The notes under the pieces were generated by a model. It was not told the origin of the DNA, ran no database searches, and was given only the letters and a program-made list of their open reading frames with translations. Positions 24,797 through 34,400 of a DNA stretch of 64,000 nucleotides are shown piece by piece (position 1 is the first letter of the stretch; each line of letters opens with the position of its first letter). The position numbers and the translations under genes were made by a program. The DNA comes from Arthrobacter sp. Leaf337. GTDB lineage: Bacteria; Actinomycetota; Actinomycetes; Actinomycetales; Micrococcaceae. The DNA lies in contig NZ_LMPC01000001.1 in assembly GCF_001423745.1 (NCBI RefSeq), positions 497,923-561,922 of the forward strand, written 5' to 3'.

Positions 24797-26551
24797 ATGA
24801 CGATCGACGACCTCGAGGCCATGCGCCCACGAAAAGCCGTTCTCTACCTGCGTGTCTCCAGCAAGAAACAGACCGAGACTGCCATCGACATCGATAAGGA
24901 CGGCAACTCGATCGCCACCCAGCGCGATATCTGTGAGCAGAAAGCGGGGGCACTTGGTGCGGAGATTGTCCAGGAGTTTGTTGAGCCGGGCGTCTCAGCT
25001 CAGACTATTGAAAAGCGTCCCGTCTTCCAGTCGATGCTGAACTACCTGCAGGACAACCGCGATGTCGACTACGTGATCGTCTATGCCAGATCTCGTGCGT
25101 TCCGTAACTTCGTTGACGCTGCCATAACCAAACGACACCTCGATAAGCTTGGCGTCCGGCTTCTGTCCGCTCGGGAAGACTTCGGCGAAGGCACCTATGC
25201 CGAAGCCATGGAAGCCGTCACCGACATCATGAACCAAGTACAGAACCAGCTCAGCGGCGAAGACATCAAGATCAAGATGCGTAATAAGGCCGTCAACGGC
25301 GGCACGATCGGCCGAGCCAAACTGGGCTACCTCAACGTTCGAAAAGATATCGACGGGCGGCAAGTCAACACCGTCGAACTTGACTCGAAGCGAGCACCGC
25401 TAATTCTCAAGGCCTGGGAGCTCTACGCCACGGGTGACTACACCCTCGAACGGCTCGAAGCCGTAATGGGCGACATGGGTCTCACTTCTCGGGCGTCGGC
25501 ACGTGCACCGGAAAAGCCAATCGCGCCCAGCAAGCTCCACCAGATGCTCAAAGACCCGTACTACTGCGGCTATGTCACATACAAGGGCGACATCTTCCCG
25601 GGTCGGCACGAACCGATCATCGGCCAGGAACTCTTTGAGCAAGTGCAGGAAGTCATGGACCTCCGAAGCCGTCGCGGCCAACGCGACCGAGTTCATCACC
25701 ATTTCGCCAAAGGCATGTTGTTTTGCCGACGGTGTCGCGACCGGGGCCAGACGAGCCGCATGATCTACACGGAAGCCATCGGGCAAGGCGGAACGTACCA
25801 GTACTACGTCTGTCGACAGCGAAAAGAGGGCACATGCGATCTCCCATACCTACCCGTGTATCGCATTGAAGAGGCCCTCGAAATTCATTACACGTCACTC
25901 AATCTGCCCAACACATTCCTGGCAGATATCCACGATCGGATCGATCAGGCACTCGCCGACGAACAGGGCGGTGTTCGTGACATCCACGCAAAGGTCACCA
26001 GACAGCTCAAGGAGCTTGAGGTAAAAGAAGAACGCTTGATCGATCTCGCTGCCGACGGCCTGCTTCCGCAGTACAAGATTCGCATGAAACTTCACGAGAT
26101 CCACACCCAGAAGAGAAAAGCACAAGATTCGATGGCCAACATATCGGCAGAACTAACCGTCGGCGGGGCGGTACTGAAAAAAGCACTCAAGCTCATCGAA
26201 GAACCAGCCGGGCTTTACTGCTCGGCCACCGACGCTGTTCGCCGCCTGATGAATCAGTCCTTCTTCGAGAAAATCTACGTCGATGAAATCGGTGACGTGA
26301 CCACGGAGATGGCCGAACCGTTCGCCGGAATCTACACCGCAGAAACCGCCTGGGCGGCCACACGCGCCGATCTGGGCGACGAAGCGACAGGGGTGCCAAT
26401 CAAAAGACGCCCCCGAATTTCGGAGGCGTCAGATGGTATTCAAATGGTTCGTCTTTTTTCGGTCGATGGTTCGACTAAGACATCTATGGTGGAGCTAAGG
26501 GGATTCGAACCCCTGACCTCTTCGATGCGAACGAAGCGCTCTACCAACTGA
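24797..26551 (+). CDS. Large serine recombinase (integrase), 3' end truncated by integration
   Basis: The 584-residue protein in the integrated form has a resolvase domain at about residues 12-155 with catalytic Ser21 in YLRVSS, a recombinase domain at 180-270 (LDPYYCGY-type motif at KDPYYCGYVTY), a zinc ribbon near 300-355 (CRRC and CRQRKEGTC) and a coiled-coil near 390-460. ATG 24797 has AAGGAG 7-12 bases before it. The last 17 residues (RGFEPLTSSMRTKRSTN) are the antisense of the tRNA-Ala 3' half, so the native C-terminus is missing. The lost part appears to be at 100-594. The enzyme would integrate and excise the element. Serine recombinases using tRNA genes are less common than tyrosine ones. 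Confidence 0.9.
   Translation: MTIDDLEAMRPRKAVLYLRVSSKKQTETAIDIDKDGNSIATQRDICEQKAGALGAEIVQEFVEPGVSAQTIEKRPVFQSMLNYLQDNRDVDYVIVYARSRAFRNFVDAAITKRHLDKLGVRLLSAREDFGEGTYAEAMEAVTDIMNQVQNQLSGEDIKIKMRNKAVNGGTIGRAKLGYLNVRKDIDGRQVNTVELDSKRAPLILKAWELYATGDYTLERLEAVMGDMGLTSRASARAPEKPIAPSKLHQMLKDPYYCGYVTYKGDIFPGRHEPIIGQELFEQVQEVMDLRSRRGQRDRVHHHFAKGMLFCRRCRDRGQTSRMIYTEAIGQGGTYQYYVCRQRKEGTCDLPYLPVYRIEEALEIHYTSLNLPNTFLADIHDRIDQALADEQGGVRDIHAKVTRQLKELEVKEERLIDLAADGLLPQYKIRMKLHEIHTQKRKAQDSMANISAELTVGGAVLKKALKLIEEPAGLYCSATDAVRRLMNQSFFEKIYVDEIGDVTTEMAEPFAGIYTAETAWAATRADLGDEATGVPIKRRPRISEASDGIQMVRLFSVDGSTKTSMVELRGFEPLTSSMRTKRSTN
26402..26430 (-). terminator. Element-borne terminator for tRNA-Ala
   Basis: On the minus strand the hairpin GACGCC/GGCGTC with an inner CCGAA/TTCGG stem (26406-26430) is followed by TTTT (26402-26405). 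It lies 57 bp downstream of the tRNA, inside the end of the recombinase frame. It would replace the original terminator now left at 55-94. Confidence 0.6.
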
Positions 26552-26562
26552 GCTATAGCCCC
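26487..26562 (-). tRNA. tRNA-Ala (anticodon CGC)
   Basis: The minus-strand sequence folds into a full cloverleaf of 76 nt: acceptor GGGGCTA/TAGCTCC with the G3-U70 pair that marks alanine tRNA, a GCTC/GAGC D-stem, anticodon stem CTTCG/CGAAG with loop TTCGCAT (anticodon CGC, codon GCG), and a T-arm with TTCGAAT. The 3' ACCA is encoded. It is the integration target of the element and is left functional. Confidence 0.96.
26489..26496. other. Right attachment core (attR) in the tRNA 3' end
   Basis: GTGGAGCT overlaps the acceptor stem of tRNA-Ala. To its left the element supplies TG, completing the encoded ACCA 3' end; the left flank at position 98-99 has CT instead, so the ancestral tRNA gene probably lacked an encoded CCA. 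Confidence 0.6.
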
Positions 26563-26719
26563 GGGCCGTGCCATGCCCTCGGAAACTCCGGGAACAGGCA
26601 AACCGGTGTCCCTAGGCTACAAACTATCGGCGCGCTTCGCCAGCCAGCTCCCGAATGTCTCACTTCCGTACCGGCGCTCGGGAACCAGGTCCCGGCCACC
26701 ATCCGCGTGGCCTGGGCAT

Positions 26720-26754
26720 AAAAAAGCCCCGGGCAGCAATCGGCTGTCCGGGGC
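26720..26754 (-). terminator. Intrinsic terminator of the sepX-like gene
   Basis: Minus strand: GCCCCGGACAGC (26743-26754) pairs with GCTGCCCGGGGC (26726-26737), followed by TTTTTT (26720-26725). It lies 12 bp after the sepX-like stop. Confidence 0.9.
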
Positions 26755-26765
26755 GGAGAGGCCGG

Positions 26766-27731
26766 CTAGGCGCGGCGGCGCTGCAGGACGTCGTCCAGGT
26801 TGCTCAGGGCGCTCTGAGCCTTGGTCAGGGTCTTGGGAGCGCTTCCGCTGGCCGCCGGGGCGGCGGCCGGGCCCTGCTTGAGGGACGGTTTGCCTACGGC
26901 TTTCGGAGCTTCGGGCAGGTCCAGCGGCTCCGGGGCAGCCCGTTCTGCCTTGGCTGCTTCCACGTAAGTGGGCTTGGGAACGTCCACAGGCTCCCATTTG
27001 GCGTCCGTGTTGACGGCCGACCCTGGTGCGGCGGCAGTCCTTAGGGCGGTGTCGCCCGAGGCCCTGGCTTCGGCGAGGGCAGCTTCACGCAGTTCCTGGG
27101 CCGTCAGCGGCTTCACCTTTGGCTTGTTTCCCGCTTCGGCGTCGAAAAGTGGGCTTTCCGGGGCGTCCACGGCCGGTTCCCGGCTGGGACGCGGTACGGC
27201 TACCCGCATCTGCCGCTCCGGGGCAGTCATGGCTGCACGGAATGCCGCGTTCATTCTGGCGCGCCGGTCCCGCACCGCCAGCCGCCGGAGCCAGACGACG
27301 GACGCTACAGCAGCCAAGAGGGCCCCGACAGGCAACCAGGACGAGCCCATCCCGAACATGAGGAAGACGCCTGCCACGAACCCGGTGAGCAGGGACACCA
27401 GCCCCACCAGCGCGAGCGCACATCGTCCGTACCGGATCCTCAGTGCGCCCGGGCGCGCCGTCGCCGCACCCGGGCTGGCGGCGGGTGTCCGGGATCCCTG
27501 CGCGGATCCGGTGGCCTGCTTGGTTTCCATTGAGTTCTCCTGCTGGGCGGCCATTTTCATGACGTTTCCGGCTTGGGGGTCTGCGGGTTCGGCGAAGTTG
27601 ATTTCGGACATCAGCTCGGCTGCGGGCTGGAGCTGATGCTGGCGGTTTCTCAGAACATACGGGGCCACCCACACAATCCAGAGCGCGACAGCGACAACAA
27701 GGATCACTGAGCTGCTAAGGGGGAAGTCCAC
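26766..27731 (-). CDS. SepX/GlpR-like divisome membrane protein
   Basis: A protein of about 321 residues. An N-terminal membrane span (about residues 8-24) ends in VAPYVLRNR, the N-terminal pattern of SepX/GlpR. A cytoplasmic region is followed by two more spans near 108-155 and a long low-complexity C-terminus. SepX (Streptomyces) and GlpR (mycobacteria) act at the cell division site. The position next to rimJ-type and galU genes, conserved in actinobacteria, supports the call. The start is GTG 27731; a TTG two codons upstream is possible. Identification is by N-terminus, layout and context rather than catalytic motifs. Confidence 0.6.
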   Translation of the reverse strand: MDFPLSSSVILVVAVALWIVWVAPYVLRNRQHQLQPAAELMSEINFAEPADPQAGNVMKMAAQQENSMETKQATGSAQGSRTPAASPGAATARPGALRIRYGRCALALVGLVSLLTGFVAGVFLMFGMGSSWLPVGALLAAVASVVWLRRLAVRDRRARMNAAFRAAMTAPERQMRVAVPRPSREPAVDAPESPLFDAEAGNKPKVKPLTAQELREAALAEARASGDTALRTAAAPGSAVNTDAKWEPVDVPKPTYVEAAKAERAAPEPLDLPEAPKAVGKPSLKQGPAAAPAASGSAPKTLTKAQSALSNLDDVLQRRRA

Positions 27732-27874
27732 ATTCAAAACCGTATGAGTAATTGGCCGACAGCTCTGGCATTAGCTCCGGTGTGTCGCAGGGCAGCTGGC
27801 AATTCAATGGATTTATGACGAAAAACACAGGAGAACAACCTCGGGGTGACTCCGGCAGCGGGCCAGCGTGTTGG

Positions 27875-28492
27875 TCAGGCCGGGCGGCTTCTCAACCACC
27901 TGGCCAGCAGCCCTTCGGGAACTTCCTCGGACGTCAGGGCGAACGAGCGGTGGTCCGCCCATTGGCCGTTGATGTGCAGGAACCGCGGCCGGTAGCCTTC
28001 GTCCCGGAAACCCAGCTTCTCAACAACCCGGAGGCTGGGCCCGTTTTCAGGCCGGATATTGATTTCCATCCGGTGCAGGCCGAGGCTGCCAAAGCAGTAG
28101 TCAGTGGCCATCGCAACAGCCGTGGGAGCAATTCCCCGGCCGGCACAGGACTTGTCCACCCAGTATCCAAGCGTGGCCATCATCGCCGATCCCCAGATGA
28201 TGGAGGACACCGTCAGTTGTCCAACGATGACTGGATCCCGACGGCCCGGAACACGCTCCGTAATCACGAAAGGCAGCGCCGTGGCCTGCGCGGCCTGGGC
28301 ATTGAGGGACCTGACCATCTGCCGGTAGTCCGGCAGAGCCCCTCCGGGGGCCGGGTTCGAGGCCTCCCAGGGAGCCAGCCATTCAGAATTGCGGGAACGG
28401 ACCGCCATCCATTCCTTGCGGTCCCGGTACCGGATGGGGCGCAGCACAATGTCGCCGCATTCCAGCGTCGCCGGCCAGATGCTGCCCCGCAT
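27875..28492 (-). CDS. GNAT acetyltransferase, RimJ type
   Basis: A 205-residue GNAT-fold enzyme with a substrate-binding N-terminal strand (LRPIRYRDRKEW), WLAPWEAS near residue 38, WVDKSCAGRGIAPTAV (acetyl-CoA binding, near 115-130) and LGLHRMEINIRPENGPSLRVVEKLGF (about 138-163). This pattern is typical of RimJ/RimL enzymes that acetylate N-termini of ribosomal or other proteins. The start is 6 bp downstream of galU, in the same direction, so the two are probably co-transcribed with the sepX-like gene. Confidence 0.85.
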   Translation of the reverse strand: MRGSIWPATLECGDIVLRPIRYRDRKEWMAVRSRNSEWLAPWEASNPAPGGALPDYRQMVRSLNAQAAQATALPFVITERVPGRRDPVIVGQLTVSSIIWGSAMMATLGYWVDKSCAGRGIAPTAVAMATDYCFGSLGLHRMEINIRPENGPSLRVVEKLGFRDEGYRPRFLHINGQWADHRSFALTSEEVPEGLLARWLRSRPA

Positions 28493-28498
28493 GGGACG

Positions 28499-29404
28499 TT
28501 ACTTGGCGAGGGAAGAGGTGAATTCCGGCAGCCACTCGCGCAGCCCGGGGCCGAGGTCGTCGCTGTCGCAGGCCAGCTGGACGCAGGCCTTGAGGTAGCT
28601 GAGCTTGTCGCCTGTGTCGTAGCGGCGGCCGCGGAACACCACACCGTAGACGCCGTATCCTTCGCCGTCCCCTGCAGCAAGTTCCTGGAGGGCGTCCGTC
28701 AGCTGGATTTCCCCGCCCCTGCCCGGTTCGGTGCGTTCGAGGACATCGAAGACAGCGGGGTGGAGGACGTAACGGCCGATGACGGCCAGGTTGGACGGTG
28801 CTTCCGCGGCGTCGGGCTTTTCCACGAGCTTCCGGATCCGCACGAAACCGTTCATGTCGGTTTCGTCGATGTCGGCACAACCGTACGCGCTGATCTGGGA
28901 CGGTTCCACTTCAATCAGCGCGACCACCGAGCCGCCGGTCTTGGCCTGGACTTCGATCATCTTGCTGAGCAGTTCGTCCCGCGCATCGATCAGGTCATCG
29001 CCGAGAAGCACCGCGAAGGGTTCGTATCCGACATGCTGCTTGGCGCGCAACACTGCGTGGCCGAGGCCCATGGGGTCGCCCTGGCGGACGTAGTGGATAT
29101 CGCCGAGGTTGCTGGCGGCCTGGATGGCTTCGAGCTTGGTGGTGTCGCCCTTTGCTTCGAGGGTCGCCTCCAGCGACGGGACCCGGTCGAAGTGGTCTTC
29201 GAGGGCGCGTTTGTTCCGGCCGGTGATCATCAGGATGTCGGTGAGGCCAACGTTGACGGCCTCTTCGACGACATACTGGATCGCGGGCTTGTCCACGACC
29301 GGCAGCATTTCCTTGGGCATGGCCTTGGTGGCCGGTAGGAACCTGGTGCCGAGTCCCGCAGCAGGAATGACAGCCTTGCGGACGGAAGTATTGGTGGTAG
29401 TCAC
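28499..29404 (-). CDS. galU: UTP-glucose-1-phosphate uridylyltransferase
   Basis: A 301-residue enzyme that makes UDP-glucose for cell envelope polymers. Nucleotide-binding AAGLGTRFLPATKAMPKEM is at about residues 15-33; KPAIQYVVEEA follows near 38, then GLGHAVL near 112 and the VEKPD region near 197. Length is normal. It is transcribed away from the cyclo-ligase gene, with the 112-bp gap probably holding promoters in both directions. Confidence 0.95.
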   Translation of the reverse strand: MTTTNTSVRKAVIPAAGLGTRFLPATKAMPKEMLPVVDKPAIQYVVEEAVNVGLTDILMITGRNKRALEDHFDRVPSLEATLEAKGDTTKLEAIQAASNLGDIHYVRQGDPMGLGHAVLRAKQHVGYEPFAVLLGDDLIDARDELLSKMIEVQAKTGGSVVALIEVEPSQISAYGCADIDETDMNGFVRIRKLVEKPDAAEAPSNLAVIGRYVLHPAVFDVLERTEPGRGGEIQLTDALQELAAGDGEGYGVYGVVFRGRRYDTGDKLSYLKACVQLACDSDDLGPGLREWLPEFTSSLAK

Positions 29405-29516
29405 TGGACTAATCTAGCGTCAGGGACCAAACATTGGGTAATTGCACTAACCGCCCGGGATGGCCTTCACCAGGGCCTCCGCAGGCGGGCCTCCTGACAT
29501 GGAAGGACGGGCGTTG

Positions 29517-30113
29517 ATGCCATCCAAGGACGAGATCCGCTCAGCCCACCGAATCCGGCGTGCAACCGTCCCTCCCGTCGGCCTTGAAGCCGCCGGAGCA
29601 GGTATCGCCCGTCACGGACTTCAGTGGGCCACCATGGTTGCCGCCGGTGAACGAAGCACTTTTGCCGTGTACCTGGGCGTGGGATTCGAGCCCCCCACGT
29701 TGCCGCTCATTGCCGGGCTTCACGGAACAGGGCACCGCGTTCTGCTGCCGGTCTGCCGCCCGAACCGCACGCTCTCCTGGGTCTACTGGACCCCGGCGAC
29801 CGACTTCGTCCGCAGCAGTTACGCCCCCATCGACGAGCCCGTCGGAGAACAGCACGGCATCGAGGCCATGCGCGACGCGGCCGGGATCTTCGTCCCCGCC
29901 ACAGCAGTGGACCTGTCGGGTAACCGGATCGGACAGGGTGGGGGCTACTACGACAAGTTCCTCGCCGGTCTCGAACATGAGGGCCTGCCGGTGCCCGCGG
30001 CTGCTGTGGTCTTTGACGACGAAGTCCTTCCGGCCGGCAGCATCCCCGCCGAATCCTTCGACCGCAAAATCCCGGTGGCAGTCACACCGTCACGCCTCGC
30101 GCAGCTGATGTGA
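29517..30113 (+). CDS. 5-formyltetrahydrofolate cyclo-ligase
   Basis: About 198 residues from ATG 29517, which has GGAAGGA upstream; starts at 29460 and 29499 also exist in frame. The family motif GGGYYDKFLAG (GRGGGYYDR in many relatives) is near residue 143, and an acidic substrate site around FVPATAVDLSGNRIGQG precedes it. It converts 5-formyl-THF to 5,10-methenyl-THF with ATP, a folate salvage reaction. The gene commonly sits next to galU in actinobacteria. Confidence 0.9.
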   Translation: MPSKDEIRSAHRIRRATVPPVGLEAAGAGIARHGLQWATMVAAGERSTFAVYLGVGFEPPTLPLIAGLHGTGHRVLLPVCRPNRTLSWVYWTPATDFVRSSYAPIDEPVGEQHGIEAMRDAAGIFVPATAVDLSGNRIGQGGGYYDKFLAGLEHEGLPVPAAAVVFDDEVLPAGSIPAESFDRKIPVAVTPSRLAQLM

Positions 30114-30251
30114 AGCCGGCTCGCAGCGGATGATAGAATTGGCACTCAGGCCCTGCGACTGCTAAGGGAAGGAACCTGCCGAGGAACTATCGGCGGTGAT
30201 TCCTGCCAGGCAGCACGGGACCTGCTCGTTTGTCCCAGAGGAGGATTACCA

Positions 30252-30491
30252 GTGCCCACGTATGCATACGCCTGCAAGGACTGCAGCCACGCCTTCGAGA
30301 TCGTGCAGTCGTTTACCGACAGCTCCCTCACCTCCTGCCCCGAATGTGAGGGGACCCTGCGCAAGAAGTTCAACAGCGTCGGCGTCGTCTTCAAGGGTTC
30401 CGGCTTCTACCGGACCGACTCACGTGACAGCAAGGGCAGCAGCGTCTCTCCCGCTCCGGCGGCCGTTCCCGCTGCCGCAGCTGCAAGCTGA
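30252..30491 (+). CDS. FmdB-family zinc ribbon protein
   Basis: A 79-residue protein starting with GTG behind AGAGGAGG. MPTYAYACKDC and CPEC supply the four zinc-binding cysteines (residues 8, 11, 28, 31); FKGSGFYRTD follows, a fixed feature of the family, then an Ala/Pro-rich tail. These small regulatory-looking proteins are widespread and their exact role is unsettled. Confidence 0.93.
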   Translation: MPTYAYACKDCSHAFEIVQSFTDSSLTSCPECEGTLRKKFNSVGVVFKGSGFYRTDSRDSKGSSVSPAPAAVPAAAAAS

Positions 30492-30636
30492 CTTAGACTC
30501 GGCGTCCGCTCCCGAATCTCGCGCATAAGCGCGAAGAGGGCCGATCCGCTACTCATGGTGCGCTGCTGATGTCGGTTTTCCACATACGGCGTCCCCGGGC
30601 TGTCGCCGCGAGGCGGCGCCTCCGTAGCCTCAGGGC

Positions 30637-31365
30637 ATGCCATCCACGTTCCGCACCAACGGACCTTCATCGCCGCGGCAGAGCTTTCGGTCCGGACATC
30701 CCGGCCGTCAGCGCCCCTCCGGCCTGCGGCGCTTCCCGTCATGGCTCAACCGCCATCGCAGGCTGGTCGTCGCGCTTCTGCTGTGCGCCGCTGCCGGCAT
30801 TTCCGTCCAGCAACTGACACCGGCACCCGCCCACACCGTCACTGCGCTGGCCTCCACCCGTGACCTTCCCGCTGGAACCGCCCTCTCAAGCAATGAAGTG
30901 GTGCTGGTCGAGGTGCCGCCAGGGATGATGCCCGCGGGAAGCTACGCTGACAGCGCCGCCATTGTGGGCAAGCAGCTGGCTGCACCGCTGCGCAAAGGTC
31001 AGCTGATCTCCGATACGCAGTTGCTCGGGCCGGGCCTGCTGGCCGGCACTCCCCCGGGATCGGCCGCCGTGCCCCTGAGAATGGCGGACCCTTCGTCCAT
31101 CCAGCTCGTGGCACCCGGCCAGCTCGTCAACATCGTCATGACGAACGGCACCGACTACGGCAAAGCAGCCGAATCGCAGGTGCTGGCGGCCTCGGTGCCC
31201 GTGCTCTGGACGTCCGGGCAGGGCGGGCAAACCGGACAATGGCTGGGCACCGGCGAAACCGAGGGGCTCATCGTGGTTGCAGCGGATCCGGACCAGGCGC
31301 GCCGGCTCGCCGGCTCCTCAACGCAGGGCAAACTCTTCTTCGTCATGGTGGGAGCACCGGGCTAG
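30637..31365 (+). CDS. SAF-domain protein, CpaB/RcpC-like
   Basis: A 242-residue protein. A basic N-terminus and a membrane span at about residues 46-60 (RLVVALLLCAAAGISV) are followed by an SAF domain (about 68-135: RDLPAGTALSSNEVVLVEVPPGMMP). This is the layout of CpaB/RcpC, an outer or periplasmic part of the Flp pilus machine, and of related SAF proteins. No other Flp pilus gene is nearby, so the role may differ. An Arg/Pro-rich cytoplasmic leader of 45 residues is long for a CpaB. Confidence 0.75.
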   Translation: MPSTFRTNGPSSPRQSFRSGHPGRQRPSGLRRFPSWLNRHRRLVVALLLCAAAGISVQQLTPAPAHTVTALASTRDLPAGTALSSNEVVLVEVPPGMMPAGSYADSAAIVGKQLAAPLRKGQLISDTQLLGPGLLAGTPPGSAAVPLRMADPSSIQLVAPGQLVNIVMTNGTDYGKAAESQVLAASVPVLWTSGQGGQTGQWLGTGETEGLIVVAADPDQARRLAGSSTQGKLFFVMVGAPG

Positions 31366-31403
31366 CTACGCTCGGACCGGCACGCTCCCCGGCCTACGGG
31401 AAG

Positions 31404-34400
31404 TCAACCCCAGTGCGGCGGTTTCTGTTCCTGCAACCAGGCATCATGGTCGTAGTCAGAGCCCTGATCGCCCCAGCGCTTCGGGTCATCCTCGGAAGCC
31501 TTGTTGGGCAGCACTCCTGAAGGAACGCCGGCGCCGGCCGTCTGCGGGGTCCTGTCGGGCGCTACCCTCTCGGGCGCTGTCCTGCCAGGCGCCGAATTGT
31601 CCGCCTCACGGTGCGTAGCCCCTTGGCTATCCGCTGCGCTGTTGTTCGTGTCCATGCCGTTGTCCTTGATACTTTCCTCTGCCTTGGTGCGGGTCCTGAA
31701 GGACTCCTCCGGGTCGGTGCCGCCCTGTTCCAAGGATACCGAGTGCCGGTCCGGAGCGGCGGATTCGCCGGAAGCGCCCGGCTCTCCGCTGCCACCGTTG
31801 CCGGAGTCGCCGCTGCCGGAATCGGCTTCCTCTGCGGCCCCGCTGCGCCGGTCGGCGCTGTTCAGGGTCAGGTTGTCCACGTCGTCCTCGAAGAATGCCT
31901 GCGAGGAGGACGTGAAGCCGGTGAGAGCCGGCTTCTCCAGCCCCAGGTAACCGCCGATCCGGTCGGCGCAAGCGGACGGGTCCGTAAACACCTCGATGGT
32001 CCACAAGGGCATGTAGCGCCAGCCCAATCGTTCCAGCAGCTGAGGGCGGAGCCTGCTCCGTTCACGAACGCTCATCCGCCGGTACTGCTCAGTTCCGTCG
32101 GACTCGATGGCCACCGGCCGGGGGATGTCGGCTTCGTCATGGCCGATGGAATGCACCGGGTCCGCGGCCGCGGCCACGTCAAGCACACCGTCGTATTGGT
32201 GCCAGACCCGTGCTCCCCGGGCACGCAGCCTGTCACCCAGGTCTGCCACCAGGGGGTCGGCCCCGAGCGCCTGCTCGCTCGCTGCAGCGCGGGACGCCGG
32301 CGTCCCCAGATCAGTGTTGCCAGCAATCTCGCGGTTGAGCAGTTCATAGAAGTCGAGGGCGCCGTGGCTGAGGCGGGTGACGTCCAGGTCCTCCGGCTTG
32401 AAGCACGTCAGCACATGCAGGGAGCGCCGGGCACGGGTCATGGCGAGTGCGAATTTCGCCCGGCCGCCCTCGGCGGACAACGGACCGAAATTGTGCAGCG
32501 CGCGGCCGTGCGGCGTCCGGCCATAACCCGGCGAGAAGATCACGTGGTCCCGGACCAGGCCCTGGGCCCGTTCCAGGTCCACCACGCGGAAGGATTCGGG
32601 TCCCGCGCTGAAGAAGCTCGCCAGCAGCGGGTAGTTGGGCAGCTGAAGGCGGATGGCCTCGCCGATCCGGGCGGCGTGGCGGAGGCTGGCCGTGACCACT
32701 GCGAGGGAGGTCCGCGGGCGCAGGCGTGCATGCTCAAAAACGAGGCCCACCACCCGGTTCACCTCGGCCACGGCGGATTCCACGCCTTCCTGGTCGGCGC
32801 TCGGAAGGCCGGTGCCATCCGGCAGGTATTCCACGAGCAACGCACGGTCAAGCCCGGTGGCCGTCTGCCCCTCAGGGAGCCGGTGAAGGCGGCCGTCGTA
32901 GAAACTCTTGCTCAGCTGCAGCACGAGCTCCTCGTCAACCGCCCTGTAGGCGGAGGTCAGGCGCCGGGTCGGCAGCACCGAGGACAAGGCCGTGTATGCA
33001 CTCTCGACCGCCTGATGGGCCGTCTCGCCGGCAGCCAGCCGCTCGACGCCCACCGTGAAGGTGCGTGGGCTTGCGATTTTGTCGTCGCCAAAGGCAATGA
33101 CCTGCCTGGCCCGGGCGATGGCCGGAAGGACTGCCTGGAGGGAGGTCGCTTCGGCATCGAGGATGACCACGGCGTCGAACTTCTGCTCCGCCGGCAGCAG
33201 TCCGGTCATGAGGTAGGGGCTCACGGACCACACGGGAACCAGCATGGGAACCAGTGCCGGGGCCTGCGCCGTGAGGGCGGCCAACGTGACCCGGCCGTCC
33301 TTAAGGAGGCTCCGGAGCAGGTCCGCCTGCCGCGGGTTCTCGGCAATACCGGCGCGCCACCGCTCTGACAGCGTCCACCGCAGCCGGGCAGCCCCGCTGG
33401 CGATATGGGCATTGTCCGCCAAACGGTATTCGGCTTCGAGCTGGCGCAGGGCGTCGCCGTCGGACATCGCCAGGTAGTCGTCGCCGCTGATCATTGCTTC
33501 AAGGGCCGACTGCCACCAGGCAAGTTCCAGCTCCGATGCAACGGATTCCGCGGGCACTTCGCGATCTGCCAGGTCGGCGAGCAGTTCCCCGAGCCCGTGC
33601 TCGCGCATGTTCTCGATGAGCAGCGTGCGCTCCGGGAGGGTCTTGAGCGTCCGGGTGTCGGCTACAAGCCGCTCCAGGCGTTCCATCAATTCCTCGTACG
33701 GAGTGTTCTGGAGGTCCCCGCCTGCTGCCGTGTGCTTCACGGCAGCACCCAGCTGGGCCAGCTCGCGCTCCAGGCTGCGGTACATCACGTTCACTTCGCC
33801 AAGGCCGGAAGGCACTGCCGGATGACGCTGCGTGGTGGCGTAGTCCGCCCACAGCGCCCGCTGCTCCTGGACAAGCACCAAGGAGCTGTGGAGGTCGGCG
33901 ATGTGCACGCCGGGACGGACGTATTCCTTGGCTACGCGGCGGAGGCGGGAACGCTGCATGGACGGCATCTCGATATTGCGTTCGCGGCGCCACGGGGAGG
34001 TGGCGGTCGCGGAGATGAGGTCATGGACCGGCCGGTCGAAGATGTCCGGGGTGAACTTGTCCAGGCTCTCCCTGACCGCCATCAGCAACTCGAGCTGGGC
34101 GCCCCATTCGGAGAAGGTCGCACCGAGGCGGATCTGTGCGTGCTCGGCCACTTCGTTCATCCGGTGACGCAGCACGGGGAGGTTCTTCTCAACCGAACGC
34201 GCAACTTCCTGCGCTTCCTCGGTTTCCTTGCGGGTCAGGAGCCGCGCGCCGTGCCAGGGGCTGGCAGTTGCGGCCCGGCTGAAACTGCCCAGTTCGGCCG
34301 CGCGGTGAAGGCGGCCGGCCAGTTCCTCACGGTCACGAATGTTGTCGAGGACACTTCGCTTGAGGCGCACTGTGGTGGCGGGAGCGGGCTGGATGGACGT

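Larger units (their letters stand above)
100..26496. mobile_element. Integrative mobilizable element in tRNA-Ala(CGC), carrying defence genes
   Basis: The element is bounded by an 8-bp direct repeat, GTGGAGCT, at 100-107 and 26489-26496; the right copy lies inside the 3' end of tRNA-Ala. Contents, left to right: a detached recombinase C-terminus, Gabija-like pair, Qat system, type I restriction-modification, a Scr1-type regulator set, unknown small genes, coupling ATPase, Replic_Relax protein, orphan methyltransferase, ArdA, ImmR/ImmA-like pair and a serine recombinase. No type IV secretion channel genes are visible, so it is probably mobilizable rather than self-transmissible, or it moves by a poorly described route. 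The boundaries are inferred from the core repeat, the recombinase reading frame and the tRNA terminator found at 55-94; they have not been compared with an empty site. Confidence 0.8.

Noticed and set aside
31611..33368. Long plus-strand frame of 585 residues
   Set aside because: It is antisense to the large helicase-like gene; long shadow frames are expected at this GC content.
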